A stretch of DNA of 64,000 nucleotides from Alphaproteobacteria bacterium. GTDB taxonomy: Bacteria; Pseudomonadota; Alphaproteobacteria; DSM-16000; Inquilinaceae. This document shows, piece after piece, positions 26,489 to 36,565 of this stretch (the stretch's first letter is position 1; the number at the start of each line of letters is the position of its first letter). The DNA is taken from contig JANQGH010000070.1 in NCBI GenBank assembly GCA_028277405.1, positions 62,001-126,000 of the forward strand, written 5' to 3'. The notes below the pieces were generated by a model. The model was not told the DNA's origin. It was given only the letters and a program-made list of their open reading frames with translations, and did no database searches. Position numbers and translations under genes: made by a program.

Positions 26489-27019
26489 ATGACCATCGGT
26501 ATCGCGGCGGTTCGGCTGTCGAAGATCGTCATGACCGGCGGGTTGGCGCTGTTCGCGTTTCTCGTCACCCTGGGCAACATCACCGATCCCGCCAGCAACT
26601 GGGCCTTCGTCCAACACGTGCTGGCAATGGACACGGTGTTTCCGGACTCCACCCTGACCTGGCGGGCGATCACCGACCCGACCGTGCAGCTGGCCGCCTA
26701 CGTCGCCATCATTCTGGCCGAGGCCCTGACGTGTCTAGCGTTCGCGGCGGCCACGTGGGCCATGGCGGCCAAGTTCCGGGCCACCAAAGCCGAATTCCAA
26801 CGCGCCAAGTCCCTAACCGCGATCGGCGTACTGCTGGGCTTCGGCCTCTGGTTCATCGGCTTCATGGGCATTGGCGGCGAATGGTTCGCCATGTGGCAGT
26901 CCGCCATCTGGAACGGCCAGACCGCAGCCTTTCAATTCTATGTCACCATTCTGGGCGTCGGCATCTATGTCTTTTTGGACACTGACGGCGAACCGGAGAC
27001 AGCAGGAACACCCCGATAG
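26489..27019 (+). CDS. DUF2165 family membrane protein
   Basis: The 176-residue protein has four hydrophobic segments (SKIVMTGGLALFAFLVTLGN; TDPTVQLAAYVAIILAEALT; LTAIGVLLGFGLWFIGFMGIG; a last one near VTILGVGIYVFL) and the DUF2165 hallmarks VTLGNITDPASNWAFVQHVLAMDTVFP and GGEWFAMWQS. Family members are small inner-membrane proteins of unknown function. Confidence 0.8.
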   Translation: MTIGIAAVRLSKIVMTGGLALFAFLVTLGNITDPASNWAFVQHVLAMDTVFPDSTLTWRAITDPTVQLAAYVAIILAEALTCLAFAAATWAMAAKFRATKAEFQRAKSLTAIGVLLGFGLWFIGFMGIGGEWFAMWQSAIWNGQTAAFQFYVTILGVGIYVFLDTDGEPETAGTPR

Positions 27020-27026
27020 CGGCCCG

Positions 27027-27533
27027 CTACCGGGTCGGATGGCTTTCCGGCAACGGCACCGCCGGCGGTGTTTCGACCCGCATCAGGGGCGTCGCGAAGG
27101 CGGCGGCCGAGCCGTCGTCCAAGCGCCCGATCTGGGTCATCTCGGCGCTGTCCGCATCGATGATCTGAAAGAAGCCGTCGCCGGTTATGCCGGGATGCGT
27201 GGCCTCGGCCTCGAGCATGACGTAGCTGTTCTCGCCATCGGACACCATCACGCCGTGTTCGACCACGTTCACGCCAGCTTCCTCGTTCCACCAATTGATC
27301 GTGAAGACGTAGACACCGTCCCGATGGCCAAGGAACTCGACGAAATTGCCGTCGCTGGTGCGTTGGGTTATGGCGCCGCCATGGTCGACCGATGTCCAGA
27401 CGAACGGCCCCTCGCTGCGCCAGATGGTGCCGACCAGCTGGTCGCCGGGATAGAGCTGCTGTGCGATTGCCGCAGGGAGAGGCAGCAAAGCCGCAGCGAC
27501 GATGCAGGCCACATTTCTTGTCCATCGAAGCAT
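27027..27533 (-). CDS. secreted protein of unknown function
   Basis: The 168-residue protein has a signal peptide (LRWTRNVACIVAAALLPLPAAIA before QQLYPG). The mature part is beta-rich, with evenly spaced Gly/aromatic turns (GTIWRSEGPFVWTSVDHGG, DGVYVFTINWWNEEAG, EMTQIGRLDDGSAAAF) and no cysteine, suggesting a lipocalin- or barrel-like fold. It is convergent with the DUF2165 gene, seven bases apart. No family is recognised. Confidence 0.6.
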   Translation of the reverse strand: MLRWTRNVACIVAAALLPLPAAIAQQLYPGDQLVGTIWRSEGPFVWTSVDHGGAITQRTSDGNFVEFLGHRDGVYVFTINWWNEEAGVNVVEHGVMVSDGENSYVMLEAEATHPGITGDGFFQIIDADSAEMTQIGRLDDGSAAAFATPLMRVETPPAVPLPESHPTR

Positions 27534-27621
27534 ACGCGGTGCTTTCCTATGCAAACTGATTCTTGGGTTGCCAATCGTGGCTCGCCAATGCCGGCGGGAG
27601 CAAGGCACACGATGACCTGGA

Positions 27622-27753
27622 TTAGCCGGCCAAGTCGATCAGCGCGTCACAATAACGATGGGCGAAGGCTCGCGCGGCCTGGTCGCTGCGCAGGGGATGG
27701 TCATGGCCGATGCTGAGGCAGGCGACATGTTCACGGCGGTCGACAGTCGGCAC
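27622..27753 (-). CDS. possible 43-residue protein or gene remnant
   Basis: A short frame from GTG at 27753 encodes PTVDRREHVACLSIGHDHPL and ends AHRYCDALIDLAG. Its composition looks protein-like, but there is no clear Shine-Dalgarno sequence. It could be the tail of a decayed gene. The remaining 27534-28029 stretch shows nothing else. Confidence 0.2.
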   Translation of the reverse strand: MPTVDRREHVACLSIGHDHPLRSDQAARAFAHRYCDALIDLAG

Positions 27754-28029
27754 GCGTATCCGTCGGGGCGATCATGCCAAACCGGTCGGTGGCACCCGGC
27801 AAGTCTCCGCCTGTCTCTACGGCCGCAGTGCAAAAACCTGCGGCCAGCAACGGTTGCTCAGAGGCTACTCGGGCCAAATCCGGCAAGTGGTGTCATTCCG
27901 TCAACGTCATGACGACAAGAACGGATCGCGGCAACCTTGTCTTGCGACCTTTCCAGCCGATCTTTGACGAGGCGGTAGTGGGCATTCCGCTGCGCGCATT
28001 GGCGCTCGAACCGGAGAATCGACCTCGGG

Positions 28030-28530
28030 ATGTTTTCCAGACCCAAACGCATTGACCCTGGGCCAGGACGAGAGTCCGTGTGGGACTATCCAAGGCCACC
28101 GCGGCTTGAACCGGTCACGGTGCCATTGCGGGTCGAGTTCGCCGGCGAGACTGTCGCGGCCACGGAGCGCGGTCACCGTGTGCTGGAGACCAGCCATCCG
28201 CCGGTCTACTACTTTCCCTTCGAAGACGTTCACGAGGCGTACTTGCGCCGGGTCGACGGCCAGTCCTTCTGCGAATTCAAGGGCGTTGCCCGCTATTGGA
28301 CCCTTGACGTGAACGGACGGCGATCGGAACGGGCAGCCTGGAGTTATCCCTCCCCCACGCGCGGCTTCGCGGGCATCAAGGACCATCTGGCGTTTTACGC
28401 TTCGCGCGTCGACGCCTGCTGGGTTGGCGACGAGCGTGCCCATGCCCAGGAAGGTGACTTCTATGGCGGCTGGATCACGTCTCGGGTCGTGGGGCCGTTC
28501 AAGGGTGCGGCAGGGACCCGAGGCTGGTAG
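28030..28530 (+). CDS. DUF427 domain protein
   Basis: The 166-residue protein has the DUF427 features: ESVWDYPRPPRLEPV at the start, VEFAGETVAATERGHRVLETSHPPVYYFP, FCEFKGVARYWTLDVNG and a C-terminal HLAFYASRVDACWVGDERAHAQEGDFYGGW. Members are small beta-rich proteins of unknown biochemical function. Its last 32 bases overlap the end of the convergent soxG gene. Confidence 0.8.
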   Translation: MFSRPKRIDPGPGRESVWDYPRPPRLEPVTVPLRVEFAGETVAATERGHRVLETSHPPVYYFPFEDVHEAYLRRVDGQSFCEFKGVARYWTLDVNGRRSERAAWSYPSPTRGFAGIKDHLAFYASRVDACWVGDERAHAQEGDFYGGWITSRVVGPFKGAAGTRGW

Positions 28531-29122
28531 GCGGCGACGCTTCCACACCATAGCCGAAGGGCCGCGCGTTCTCGCACACCCACTCCCAAACACTGACCGC
28601 CCAGGTGACGGGGACGAGGAGGTCGAACGCCTCTTCCGACAGCCTGCGGATCAAGACCGCTATGCCGTGAATGCCGGTCTGCGCGAAGCTGTCGATCGGA
28701 AAGGTTGGGACCGCAAAATCCAACGGCGCCAGCCGCGGCATCAGGTCGACGGTGGCTTCACCCGACACGCGGATCACGATGCGTGCGTGCGACAGGTCGA
28801 GCGCGGCGAGCCGGCCGGGCGGCGCTTTATTCAGAGCCGCTGACAGGACGCCGACATCCAGACAACGCAGCAAGATCCGATCCGGCGCGATGCGATAGCA
28901 CTCGGTGCCGGCCGACACGCGCACCGAACGGTGATCGCCCAAGCCGGCAAACCCCAGTACCGACAGGACGGGCTCCACCGCCGTTTCGAAATCTTGCCAT
29001 CCCGCGACCTGCCAGAGCGCCCCCAGGGCTTGCTCGCCGAGGATCAGGGGCGCGTGCTGATCGTGCATGCCGGCAGCGCTTGCCTCGATGAGGTCGGCGA
29101 GAGGCGACCGGCGCTCAAGCAT
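28499..29122 (-). CDS. soxG: sarcosine oxidase gamma subunit
   Basis: SoxG is the small folate-domain-like subunit of heterotetrameric sarcosine oxidase. The 207-residue product has the usual length and form: an N-terminal RRSPLADLIE, the central PDRILLRC and the C-terminal PIDSFAQTGIHGIAVLIRRLSEEAFDLLVPVTWAVSVWEWV. It overlaps soxA by eight bases and is the last gene of soxBDAG. Confidence 0.88.
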   Translation of the reverse strand: MLERRSPLADLIEASAAGMHDQHAPLILGEQALGALWQVAGWQDFETAVEPVLSVLGFAGLGDHRSVRVSAGTECYRIAPDRILLRCLDVGVLSAALNKAPPGRLAALDLSHARIVIRVSGEATVDLMPRLAPLDFAVPTFPIDSFAQTGIHGIAVLIRRLSEEAFDLLVPVTWAVSVWEWVCENARPFGYGVEASPPTSLGSLPHP

Positions 29123-32120
29123 TCTGGCGCTCGCCTTCGGGGTCGAAGAAGTGATGCGAAACCACGGTGGCCTTTAGCGTCCGGTCGCCGACGAAGTCGA
29201 CGACGCGGACGGTCTCGCCCATGCGGGACGGACCGTTTTTCAACAATCCCATGGCGATGTTCCTGCCCAGTGCCGGCGAATACGTCGTCGACGATACCCA
29301 GCCTTCGCCACGGCCTTCGGTCGGGCCAGCGGCGGCAAACAGCAGCGATCCCGGCAGGGCGCCGACCTCGCCGTCGATCTCAAGGCCGACCAGGGTCGGC
29401 CGATCGGCGTCGGTCAGTGCAGGCCGGTTGCGCAGGACAGAGCCTACGAAAGGCTTCTTTGTCGACGCGAACCCCTCCAGGCGAAGGTCGTTCAACGTGG
29501 TCCTTCCCTCAAGCTCTGGCCCGGCAACATGCCCCTTCTCGACCCGCAAGGCCCCCATGGCCTCGGTTCCGTACGGCTTCAGATTGAACGGACCCCCGGC
29601 CGCGATCAGCGCCTCCCAGACGGCGCGCCCGAAGAGTGCGGGCACATAGATCTCGTAGGCCAGTTCGCCCGAATAGCTCATGCGGTGCACGCGCACCTCG
29701 ACCCCGCTGATCCGGCCATGGGTGAAGTGATTGTTCGGCAAGGCCTCGCGGCTGAGATCGGCGTCGCCGACGACTGTCGCCAACAGATCGCGCGCCTTCG
29801 GCCCCGCCACCGCGATCGCCGCCCATTGGTCGGTGATGCTGGTGACATGGACCTCGAGATCGGTCCAGGCGGTCTGCAGCAGCCGTTCGGCGAAGGCCAG
29901 GACCGGTGCGGCGTTGGCCGTCGTGGTCGACATGAAATAGTCGTGCTCGCCCAGCCGCGCGGTCGCACCATCGTCGAAGACGAAGCCATCCTCGCGCAGC
30001 ATCACGCCATAGCGCAGCCGGCCGACCGGCAGCGTCTTCCAGCCATTGATGTAGATCCGGTTCAGGAACTCCGCCGCATCCGGTCCCTGGACCGCGATCT
30101 TGCCGAGGGTCGAGACGTCGACGATGCCGACATGCTGGCGCACATGTGCAGCCTCGCGGACATAGGCCGCGCGCACGTCCTCGCCAGCCTCCGGGTAGTA
30201 CCAGGGGCGCAGCCAGGCGCCGGCCTCGGTCATGACGGCACCGTGTTCGCGATGCCACTCATCGATGGTGGTCAGCCGCGTGGCCCGGAAATGATGACCG
30301 GTTTCGTTACCAGCAAGGGCGCCGATGGTGATCGGCGTATAGGGCGGCCGAAAGGTCGTCGTGCCGACGTCGGCGATCTCGGCGTCGCGGAGCTGGGCCA
30401 TCCTGGCGAGCGCGTTCACGTTCGACAGCTTGCCCTGATCGGTCGCCATCCCGGTCGTGGTGTAGCGCTTCAGATGCTCGACGGCTTGATAGCCCTCGCG
30501 ATGCGCCAGATCGATGTCGGACGTAGTGACGTCGTTTTGCAGATCGACGAAGGCCTTGCCCGCGGGTTTGCCATCCGCCCTGGTCACCGTCCAAAGCGGC
30601 GCGATCCCGCGCGTCCAGTCGTCGCCCGGCCATGGTTCCGGGGCCTCGGGCACGTGGCCTGCAGCGTTGGTTGCGCCCGTTGCAATGACCGCGTTTTCGC
30701 CGGCCGCAAAACCATCGGCAATGGCCGTCGCGAGACCGCCGGCAGCCCGCGCATCGCCGGCGCAGGTCATGGTCGGCACCGTGTCGCCGGCGGGAACGAA
30801 GCAGGCCTTCTCGGCATCGAAGACGGGCTTTTGCTGCCGCTGGCTCCACAGGTGAAGCGTCGGCGACCAACCGCCCGAAACCGCGATCAGATCGCAGGCG
30901 ATCGTCTTGCCAGGCGCAGTCGCGCGTCCTTCCTCGGACACCGGGGCGATAACCGCGCCAGCCACCCGGCCCCTGCCCTTTGCCGACAAGACGGCACAGC
31001 CCGGGCGGAGATCGACCCCTTCGGCCCGTGATTGCGAGGCCAATTCATCGGGAACGGTCTGCCTTGCGTCAACGAGGGTGACGTCGGCGCCCGCCGCCGC
31101 CAGGTCGCGCGCAGTTGCGTAGGCGCTGTCATTGTTGGTCGCCACGACCATGTGCCGGCCAGGCAGCACGGCATAGCGATTGACGTAAGACCGGACCGCG
31201 CCGGCCAGCATGACGCCGGGCCTGTCGTTGCCGCCAAAGACCAGTGGCCGTTCAATGGCGCCGGTCGCCATGACCGTCCGTTTGGTTCGGACCACGGCAA
31301 AGCGCTGGCGCGGCTGGCCTTCCGGCGCCGCTGCGACATGGTCCCACACCCGTTCCACCACGCCGTAGACGTCATGATCATAGGCGCCGAAGACCGTTGC
31401 GCGCGTCAACACACGGACATTGGACATCGCCGACAGTTCGGACCGGATTGCTTCGAGCCACGCGTCCGAGGGGTCGCCAATCGGCGCCGACAGCAGGGCG
31501 CCGCCAAGCTGCGCATCCTGCTCGACCAGTACGACTTGGGCGCCGGCGCGCCCCGCCGCCAAGGCGGCCGACAAGCCGGCGGGGCCGCCGCCGACGACCA
31601 GGACATCACAGAACAGGTTGACCGTCTCGTATCGATCGGGGTCTTCAAGCGTGCCCGGCGAGCCCATGCCGGCGGCGCGCCGAATGAAGCGCTCGCAAAA
31701 CATCCAGAAGCGGGTGCCGCGAAACGGGCCTATGAAGGTCTTGTAGTAAAACCCAGCGCCGATAAATGGTGCCAGCAGTTGATTGGCCGCCCTGACATCC
31801 AAGCGAACGCTTGGCCATGCGTTCTGGGCGTTGGCGACCAGGCCATCAAAGGCCTCGACCATGGTGGCCCGGGCGTTGGGCTCGTGCCGCCCGCCGGTGC
31901 GCAGATGGACCAGCGCGTTCGGTTCCTCGACACCGGCGGAGAAGACGCCGCGCGGTCGATGATACTTGAAGCTGCGCCCGACCAGTATTTCGTCGTTGGC
32001 CAGAAGCGCCGAGGCCAAACTGTCACCGGCAAAGGCGTCGATCGGCCGGCCGTCAAAGGTGACCGACAGAGGTTTGGAACGGTCGATCCTGCCGCCCGTC
32101 GGCAGCCGGCTGGCGGTCAT
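29115..32120 (-). CDS. soxA: sarcosine oxidase alpha subunit
   Basis: SoxA binds NAD+ and tetrahydrofolate and captures the one-carbon unit released from sarcosine as 5,10-methylene-tetrahydrofolate. The 1001 residues match the family. The order is an N-terminal ferredoxin-like domain (PLSVTFDGRPIDAFAGDSLA, about 10-100), a dinucleotide-binding fold (VLVVGGGPAGLSAALAAGRA, about 165-185) and a C-terminal aminomethyltransferase-like folate domain (from about 600, ending with RMGETVRVVDFVGDRTLKA). The ATG at 32120 overlaps the soxD stop as ATGA. Confidence 0.95.
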   Translation of the reverse strand: MTASRLPTGGRIDRSKPLSVTFDGRPIDAFAGDSLASALLANDEILVGRSFKYHRPRGVFSAGVEEPNALVHLRTGGRHEPNARATMVEAFDGLVANAQNAWPSVRLDVRAANQLLAPFIGAGFYYKTFIGPFRGTRFWMFCERFIRRAAGMGSPGTLEDPDRYETVNLFCDVLVVGGGPAGLSAALAAGRAGAQVVLVEQDAQLGGALLSAPIGDPSDAWLEAIRSELSAMSNVRVLTRATVFGAYDHDVYGVVERVWDHVAAAPEGQPRQRFAVVRTKRTVMATGAIERPLVFGGNDRPGVMLAGAVRSYVNRYAVLPGRHMVVATNNDSAYATARDLAAAGADVTLVDARQTVPDELASQSRAEGVDLRPGCAVLSAKGRGRVAGAVIAPVSEEGRATAPGKTIACDLIAVSGGWSPTLHLWSQRQQKPVFDAEKACFVPAGDTVPTMTCAGDARAAGGLATAIADGFAAGENAVIATGATNAAGHVPEAPEPWPGDDWTRGIAPLWTVTRADGKPAGKAFVDLQNDVTTSDIDLAHREGYQAVEHLKRYTTTGMATDQGKLSNVNALARMAQLRDAEIADVGTTTFRPPYTPITIGALAGNETGHHFRATRLTTIDEWHREHGAVMTEAGAWLRPWYYPEAGEDVRAAYVREAAHVRQHVGIVDVSTLGKIAVQGPDAAEFLNRIYINGWKTLPVGRLRYGVMLREDGFVFDDGATARLGEHDYFMSTTTANAAPVLAFAERLLQTAWTDLEVHVTSITDQWAAIAVAGPKARDLLATVVGDADLSREALPNNHFTHGRISGVEVRVHRMSYSGELAYEIYVPALFGRAVWEALIAAGGPFNLKPYGTEAMGALRVEKGHVAGPELEGRTTLNDLRLEGFASTKKPFVGSVLRNRPALTDADRPTLVGLEIDGEVGALPGSLLFAAAGPTEGRGEGWVSSTTYSPALGRNIAMGLLKNGPSRMGETVRVVDFVGDRTLKATVVSHHFFDPEGERQNA

Positions 32121-32383
32121 GGCGAGACCTCGCGCGCCAGACGGCAGCCGCTGATCACATGGCTGACCGTGTCGCGCTCGACCACCAGCCATTGGCGGCA
32201 ACCTTGGACATGGTGCCAATACTCAAGATGCCTGCCGCGCGGATTGCCGCGATAGAAGACATAGTCCATCCAGGCCTTCGGATCGGTCTCCGCCATCGCC
32301 GGGCGCTTGACGGAAGCGTCGCCGCCATAGCTGAACTCCGTCTCGTCTCGCAAACCGCAGATCGGGCAGGGAATTCTCAGCAT
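32117..32383 (-). CDS. soxD: sarcosine oxidase delta subunit
   Basis: SoxD is the zinc-binding small subunit. This 88-residue protein begins LRIPCPICGLRDETEFSYGG with the zinc cysteines C6 and C9, and continues HLEYWHHVQGCRQWLVVERD with H58 and C62 as the remaining ligands. It is 17 bases downstream of soxB and overlaps soxA by four bases. Confidence 0.93.
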   Translation of the reverse strand: MLRIPCPICGLRDETEFSYGGDASVKRPAMAETDPKAWMDYVFYRGNPRGRHLEYWHHVQGCRQWLVVERDTVSHVISGCRLAREVSP

Positions 32384-32400
32384 TTCTCGGACGGGACCCC

Positions 32401-33657
32401 CTAATGCGCCTGCGGGTACGGTCCCGCGCCCTTCTCGTCGATCTGCACACCGCGCTCGAACCTGTCGAGCGTGAAGGCGGCATTGTCCTCGTGCGGCGCG
32501 TCCTTGGCGATGGTCCAGGCAAAGCACCAGCCGCTGGCCGGCGTCGCCTTGAAGCCGCCGTAACACCAGCCGCCGTTCAGATAGAGCCCTTCGATCGGCG
32601 TCCTGGCGATGATCGGCGAGCCATCCATGGTCATGTCCATCGCCCCGGCCCAATGGCGCAGCACCTTCAGGCGTGAGATCGACGGTATCAGGGCCTTGGC
32701 GCTGGCCATGGTGTGCGCGACCACCGGCAGCCCGCCACGCTGGGCGTAGGAATTGTAGCCGTCCAGGTCACCGCCGAAGACAAGCCCGCCCTTGTCCGAC
32801 TGGCTGATGTAGAAATGGGCGCCGCCGAAGGCGATGACCGTGTCGACCATCGGCTTCAACGGCTCGGAGACGAAAGCCTGCAAGAGATGGGTCTCGATCG
32901 GCAGGCGCAGCCCGGCCTTCGCCGCCAGATGGCCGGTATGGCCGGCGACTGCGATGCCGACCTTGCCGGCGCGGATCGGGCCCCTGGTCGTGTCCACGCC
33001 AACGACCCTGTCGCCGTCGTGCAAAAAACCAACGACCTCGCATTGCTGGATGATGTCGACGCCAAGTCGGTCGGCGCCACGGGCGAAGCCCCAGGCGACC
33101 GCGTCGTGCCGGGCGGTGCCGGCCCGGCGCTGCAAGACCGCGCCATGCACCGGAAAGCGGGCCGAGGCTGACGTGTCGACATAGGGCAAATGCCGCGCCA
33201 CGGCTTCGCGATCCAGCAGTTCGGCGTCGATGCCGTTGGCGCGCATGACATTGGCCCTCCGCCGCGCCGCGTCCATCTGGGCCGGCGAATGGCTGAGGGT
33301 GTATTGGCCGCGCTGGGAAAACATGACGTTGAAGTTGAGATCGCGGCTCAAGCCCTCCCACAGCTTCAGCGATCGCTCGTAGAACCGGGTATTGCCCTCG
33401 ATCATGTAGTTGGAGCGCACGATGGTCGTGTTGCGGCCGGTGTTCCCGCCACCCAGCCAGCCCTTCTCGACCACGGCCACGTTGCGCAGCCCGTGTTCCT
33501 TGGCCAGGTAGTAGGCGGTCGCAAGACCGTGCCCGCCGCCGCCGACGATGACCACGTCGTAGGCCGACTTCGGGTCCGGTTCACGCCAGGCGCGGCGCCA
33601 GCCCCTGTTGCCCCGCAGGCCTTGGGCAAGGATCGACCAGGCGGAATAGCGGCTCAC
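32401..33657 (-). CDS. soxB: sarcosine oxidase beta subunit
   Basis: SoxB carries the FAD (and covalent FMN) site where sarcosine is oxidised to glycine, formaldehyde equivalents and H2O2. The 418-residue protein has the N-terminal FAD motif VVIVGGGGHGLATAYYLAKE (about 35-55), the GGGNTGRNTTIVRSNYM loop of the DAO fold and a C-terminal GLYLNGGWCYGGFKATPASG. It is the first gene of soxBDAG. The promoter must lie in the 200 bases before 33861, shared with the divergent sensor kinase. Confidence 0.95.
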   Translation of the reverse strand: MSRYSAWSILAQGLRGNRGWRRAWREPDPKSAYDVVIVGGGGHGLATAYYLAKEHGLRNVAVVEKGWLGGGNTGRNTTIVRSNYMIEGNTRFYERSLKLWEGLSRDLNFNVMFSQRGQYTLSHSPAQMDAARRRANVMRANGIDAELLDREAVARHLPYVDTSASARFPVHGAVLQRRAGTARHDAVAWGFARGADRLGVDIIQQCEVVGFLHDGDRVVGVDTTRGPIRAGKVGIAVAGHTGHLAAKAGLRLPIETHLLQAFVSEPLKPMVDTVIAFGGAHFYISQSDKGGLVFGGDLDGYNSYAQRGGLPVVAHTMASAKALIPSISRLKVLRHWAGAMDMTMDGSPIIARTPIEGLYLNGGWCYGGFKATPASGWCFAWTIAKDAPHEDNAAFTLDRFERGVQIDEKGAGPYPQAH

Positions 33658-33860
33658 ACGTCAGGTCCAAGATCGGGAACCCCCGGCGATCGGGGGCATT
33701 GGGCGGAACCCAGATTGCCGCAATCGCCTCTGGTCTCAAAGGCAAATTCGGCGCGCGCCGGACCGGAACGCGCGTGACCGTGTGCCGATCGAGATTTGGC
33801 ATCGGATCAAACGTTGGTGTAAGTCGAAAGCCCCCTCACCCGCGCGCACAGCGAGGCCGC

Positions 33861-36518
33861 ATGCCCAAGATGGAGCCCGTCAACGAACGGCAGATGCGTC
33901 TGATCCTGGACGCCATTCCGGCGCGCATCTGGTTCATGGACCGGCTGCACCGCATCGTCTTTGCCAACCGCGAGGCAGCACAGCTCTACGGCGCGGAACC
34001 GGCCGACATTGTCGGCATGCATTCCGCCGACGTCATCGGCCAGGCCGGCTTCGATTTCGACCTGCCGAAGCGTGAAAGGGCGCTGGCCGGCGAGATCTAC
34101 CGGTGGGAGGGCTGGAGCATCTACAACGACGATGAACAGCGTTACACCCAGCGCATCTACCATCCACATGTCGACCGGTGGGGCAAGACCACCGGCTATT
34201 ACGAATTCGTCCGCGACGTGACGGACCTGAAGAACGCCGAGGCCGATCAGCGCTTTTGGGCCCAGCTCTTGCAGGATGCCATCAACAGCCTGTCCGACGG
34301 TTTCGGCGTTCTGGACACCGACGAACGGCTGCAGGTGTGCAATCCGCCCTTTGCCGAGTTCTACGGCGAACCGGTCGAGAACCTGCTGGGTCGCAACGTG
34401 GCCGATCGCTTCCCCCATCTGGTCGACCGCCTGTCCGCCGTCGACGGCAAACCGTTCGATCGAGACGACCCCGACGCGCTGGACCAGTTCAACGCCTATC
34501 GCCGCGGCCACATGGAACCGATTGAACTGGCCATGCGCGACGGCCAGACCTATTCGGCGCGTCGCGCAAACACGTCGGACGGCGCCCGCGTCGTGATGTT
34601 GACCAATGTCACGGAACTGAAGCGACGCGAGGAAGAGGCCGCGCGTGCCCATCGGCTCTTGGAAGACGCCATCGAGTCCCTGGCACTGGGTTTTGCGATC
34701 TTCGACGCCGACGATCGGTTGACGATGTGCAACCAGCCCTACCGCGACAATCATGGCGTCTGCGCTGACATCCTGGAGCGTGGCGTGACCTGGACAGAGA
34801 TCATTCGCCAAAGCGCGGCGCGCGGCCTCTACCCTGGCGTCGGCGACGATGTCGATGAGTACGTCAAGGCCCGCATGGCCGAGCGCAAGGCGCCCGATGC
34901 CAGCCCGGAACATCAGCTTTCGGACGGCCGCTGGCTGCGCATCTGGTATCAGCGGACCCATCTCGGCGGCACCGTCGTCACCCAGACCGACATCACCGAA
35001 CGAAGGCGCATGGAGGAGGATCTGCGCCGCAGCGAGGAGCTTGTGCGGCGCGTGCTGGAGGCCTGCCCAGCACCCGTGACCATGTCCCGAGCCGTCGATG
35101 GCAGCATCATCTACGAGAACCCCGCCTCGCTTCAGATCCTCAAACATGGCGACACGCCGCCTGAAACGGCGGCCGATCGATGGCTGAACCCGGAAGACAG
35201 AGCCGCGTTCGTGCGACAGTTGCGCGAGACCGGTAAGGTCGAGGAGCTTGAAGGCGAGTTCCGCAAGGCCGACGGCACCACGTTTTGGTGTTCGTTGTCG
35301 GCCCGCCTCATCGACTATCAGGGCGAGCGGGTCGTCGTGACCAGCGTGTTCGATCTGACCGAACGCCGCGCCGCGGAGGCCGAGTTGGCGCGCCAGCGCG
35401 AGGCGCTGCACCAGTCGGAGAAACTGGGCGCGCTGGGCGAGCTGTTGGCCGGGGTCTCGCATGAGCTGAACAATCCGTTGTCGGTTCTGGTGGGACAGGC
35501 CGCCATGCTGTCGGAAGCAGCACCTGACGAGGCGACCCGCAAGCGCGCGGAGAAGATCAGCGAAGCGGCGGACCGCTGCTCGCGCATCGTGAAGAGCTTC
35601 CTGGCCATGGCGCGGCAGCAGCCCTCCATGCTGACGCCGATCGACCTGAACGACTCGATTTCCAAGGCCTTGGAAGTCACGGCCTACGCGCTTCGCACCG
35701 CCGACATCACGACAGACTTTCGCCAGATCTCCGGCGATGTGCTGGTGCGCGGCGACGCCGACCAGATCGGCCAGGTCTGGACCAACCTGATCGTCAACGC
35801 CCAGCACGCGCTGGAAGGCGTCCGAGGGCCCAGGCGCTTAACGATTGTTTCACGCCGACTGCCCGATGGTCGCAATGCCAAGGTCACGTTCGCGGACAAT
35901 GGGCCTGGCATCCCGGAAAAGGTTCGTAACCGGATTTTCGAGCCGCTGTTCACCACCAAGGATGTGGGCGCCGGCACGGGAATTGGGCTGGCGCTGTGCC
36001 ACAGGATCGTCCGGGCGCACGGAGGCACGATTACTGTGGAACCATCAAGCTTGGGCGGTGCGGCCTTTTCCATCACCCTGCCGATCGCCAAGGCGGCGTC
36101 GGGCAGCATCAGCATGGTCCGGCTGCCGGCGCGCGGCGAAGGCGGCTATCGCGTCCTGGTCGTCGACGACGAGGCGGATGTGCGGCGGACCATTGAGGAG
36201 TGCCTGCTGCATGACGGCCACATCGTGGACCAGGCGAGTTCCGGCAGCGAGGCGTTGGCGAAACTGCGGGCGGCGAGCTACGACGTCATCTTGAGCGACA
36301 TCCGCATGGCCGATCTCGATGGGCCGAGCCTTCACCGCGCGCTCGAGGCGGACCATCCGGATCTCGTGAACCGGCTGGCCTTCATTTCGGGCGACACGTT
36401 AAGCGCCAACGTCCGGGCCTTTCTCAATCAGGTCGACCGGCCGTACTTGGAAAAGCCCGTGCATCCGAAGGAGGTCCGCAGCCTCGTCTTGGATGTGGCA
36501 CGCGGGCGCTTAAACTGA
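33861..36518 (+). CDS. multi-PAS hybrid sensor histidine kinase with C-terminal receiver
   Basis: The 885-residue protein has no membrane span, so it senses in the cytoplasm. Four PAS-type domains follow one another (starting near LRLILDAIPARIW-like residues 10, 140, 265 and 395, several ending in a TDITERRR-type linker). Then come a HisKA domain with the phospho-accepting His534 in GVSHELNNPLSVL, an HATPase with DNGPGIPE and GTGIGLALCH, and a C-terminal receiver with D813 in ILSDIRMADLDG. It is divergent from soxB and 47 bases upstream of a response-regulator gene. The signal is unknown; the location suggests one-carbon or methylamine-related control, which is inference. Confidence 0.88.
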   Translation: MPKMEPVNERQMRLILDAIPARIWFMDRLHRIVFANREAAQLYGAEPADIVGMHSADVIGQAGFDFDLPKRERALAGEIYRWEGWSIYNDDEQRYTQRIYHPHVDRWGKTTGYYEFVRDVTDLKNAEADQRFWAQLLQDAINSLSDGFGVLDTDERLQVCNPPFAEFYGEPVENLLGRNVADRFPHLVDRLSAVDGKPFDRDDPDALDQFNAYRRGHMEPIELAMRDGQTYSARRANTSDGARVVMLTNVTELKRREEEAARAHRLLEDAIESLALGFAIFDADDRLTMCNQPYRDNHGVCADILERGVTWTEIIRQSAARGLYPGVGDDVDEYVKARMAERKAPDASPEHQLSDGRWLRIWYQRTHLGGTVVTQTDITERRRMEEDLRRSEELVRRVLEACPAPVTMSRAVDGSIIYENPASLQILKHGDTPPETAADRWLNPEDRAAFVRQLRETGKVEELEGEFRKADGTTFWCSLSARLIDYQGERVVVTSVFDLTERRAAEAELARQREALHQSEKLGALGELLAGVSHELNNPLSVLVGQAAMLSEAAPDEATRKRAEKISEAADRCSRIVKSFLAMARQQPSMLTPIDLNDSISKALEVTAYALRTADITTDFRQISGDVLVRGDADQIGQVWTNLIVNAQHALEGVRGPRRLTIVSRRLPDGRNAKVTFADNGPGIPEKVRNRIFEPLFTTKDVGAGTGIGLALCHRIVRAHGGTITVEPSSLGGAAFSITLPIAKAASGSISMVRLPARGEGGYRVLVVDDEADVRRTIEECLLHDGHIVDQASSGSEALAKLRAASYDVILSDIRMADLDGPSLHRALEADHPDLVNRLAFISGDTLSANVRAFLNQVDRPYLEKPVHPKEVRSLVLDVARGRLN

Positions 36519-36565
36519 GAGAATACGTCGGTTGCCCGACCGGATCCGGTCTTGGGATCTCGCTC

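Noticed and set aside
29529..32255. Long plus-strand frames opposite soxA
   Set aside because: Low-complexity Arg/Gly/His-rich translations antisense to a fully recognisable soxA; no start signals.
33807..35807. Minus-strand frame of about 660 codons opposite the sensor kinase
   Set aside because: Antisense to PAS and histidine-kinase coding sequence; translation has no domain and is biased toward His/Gln/Arg.
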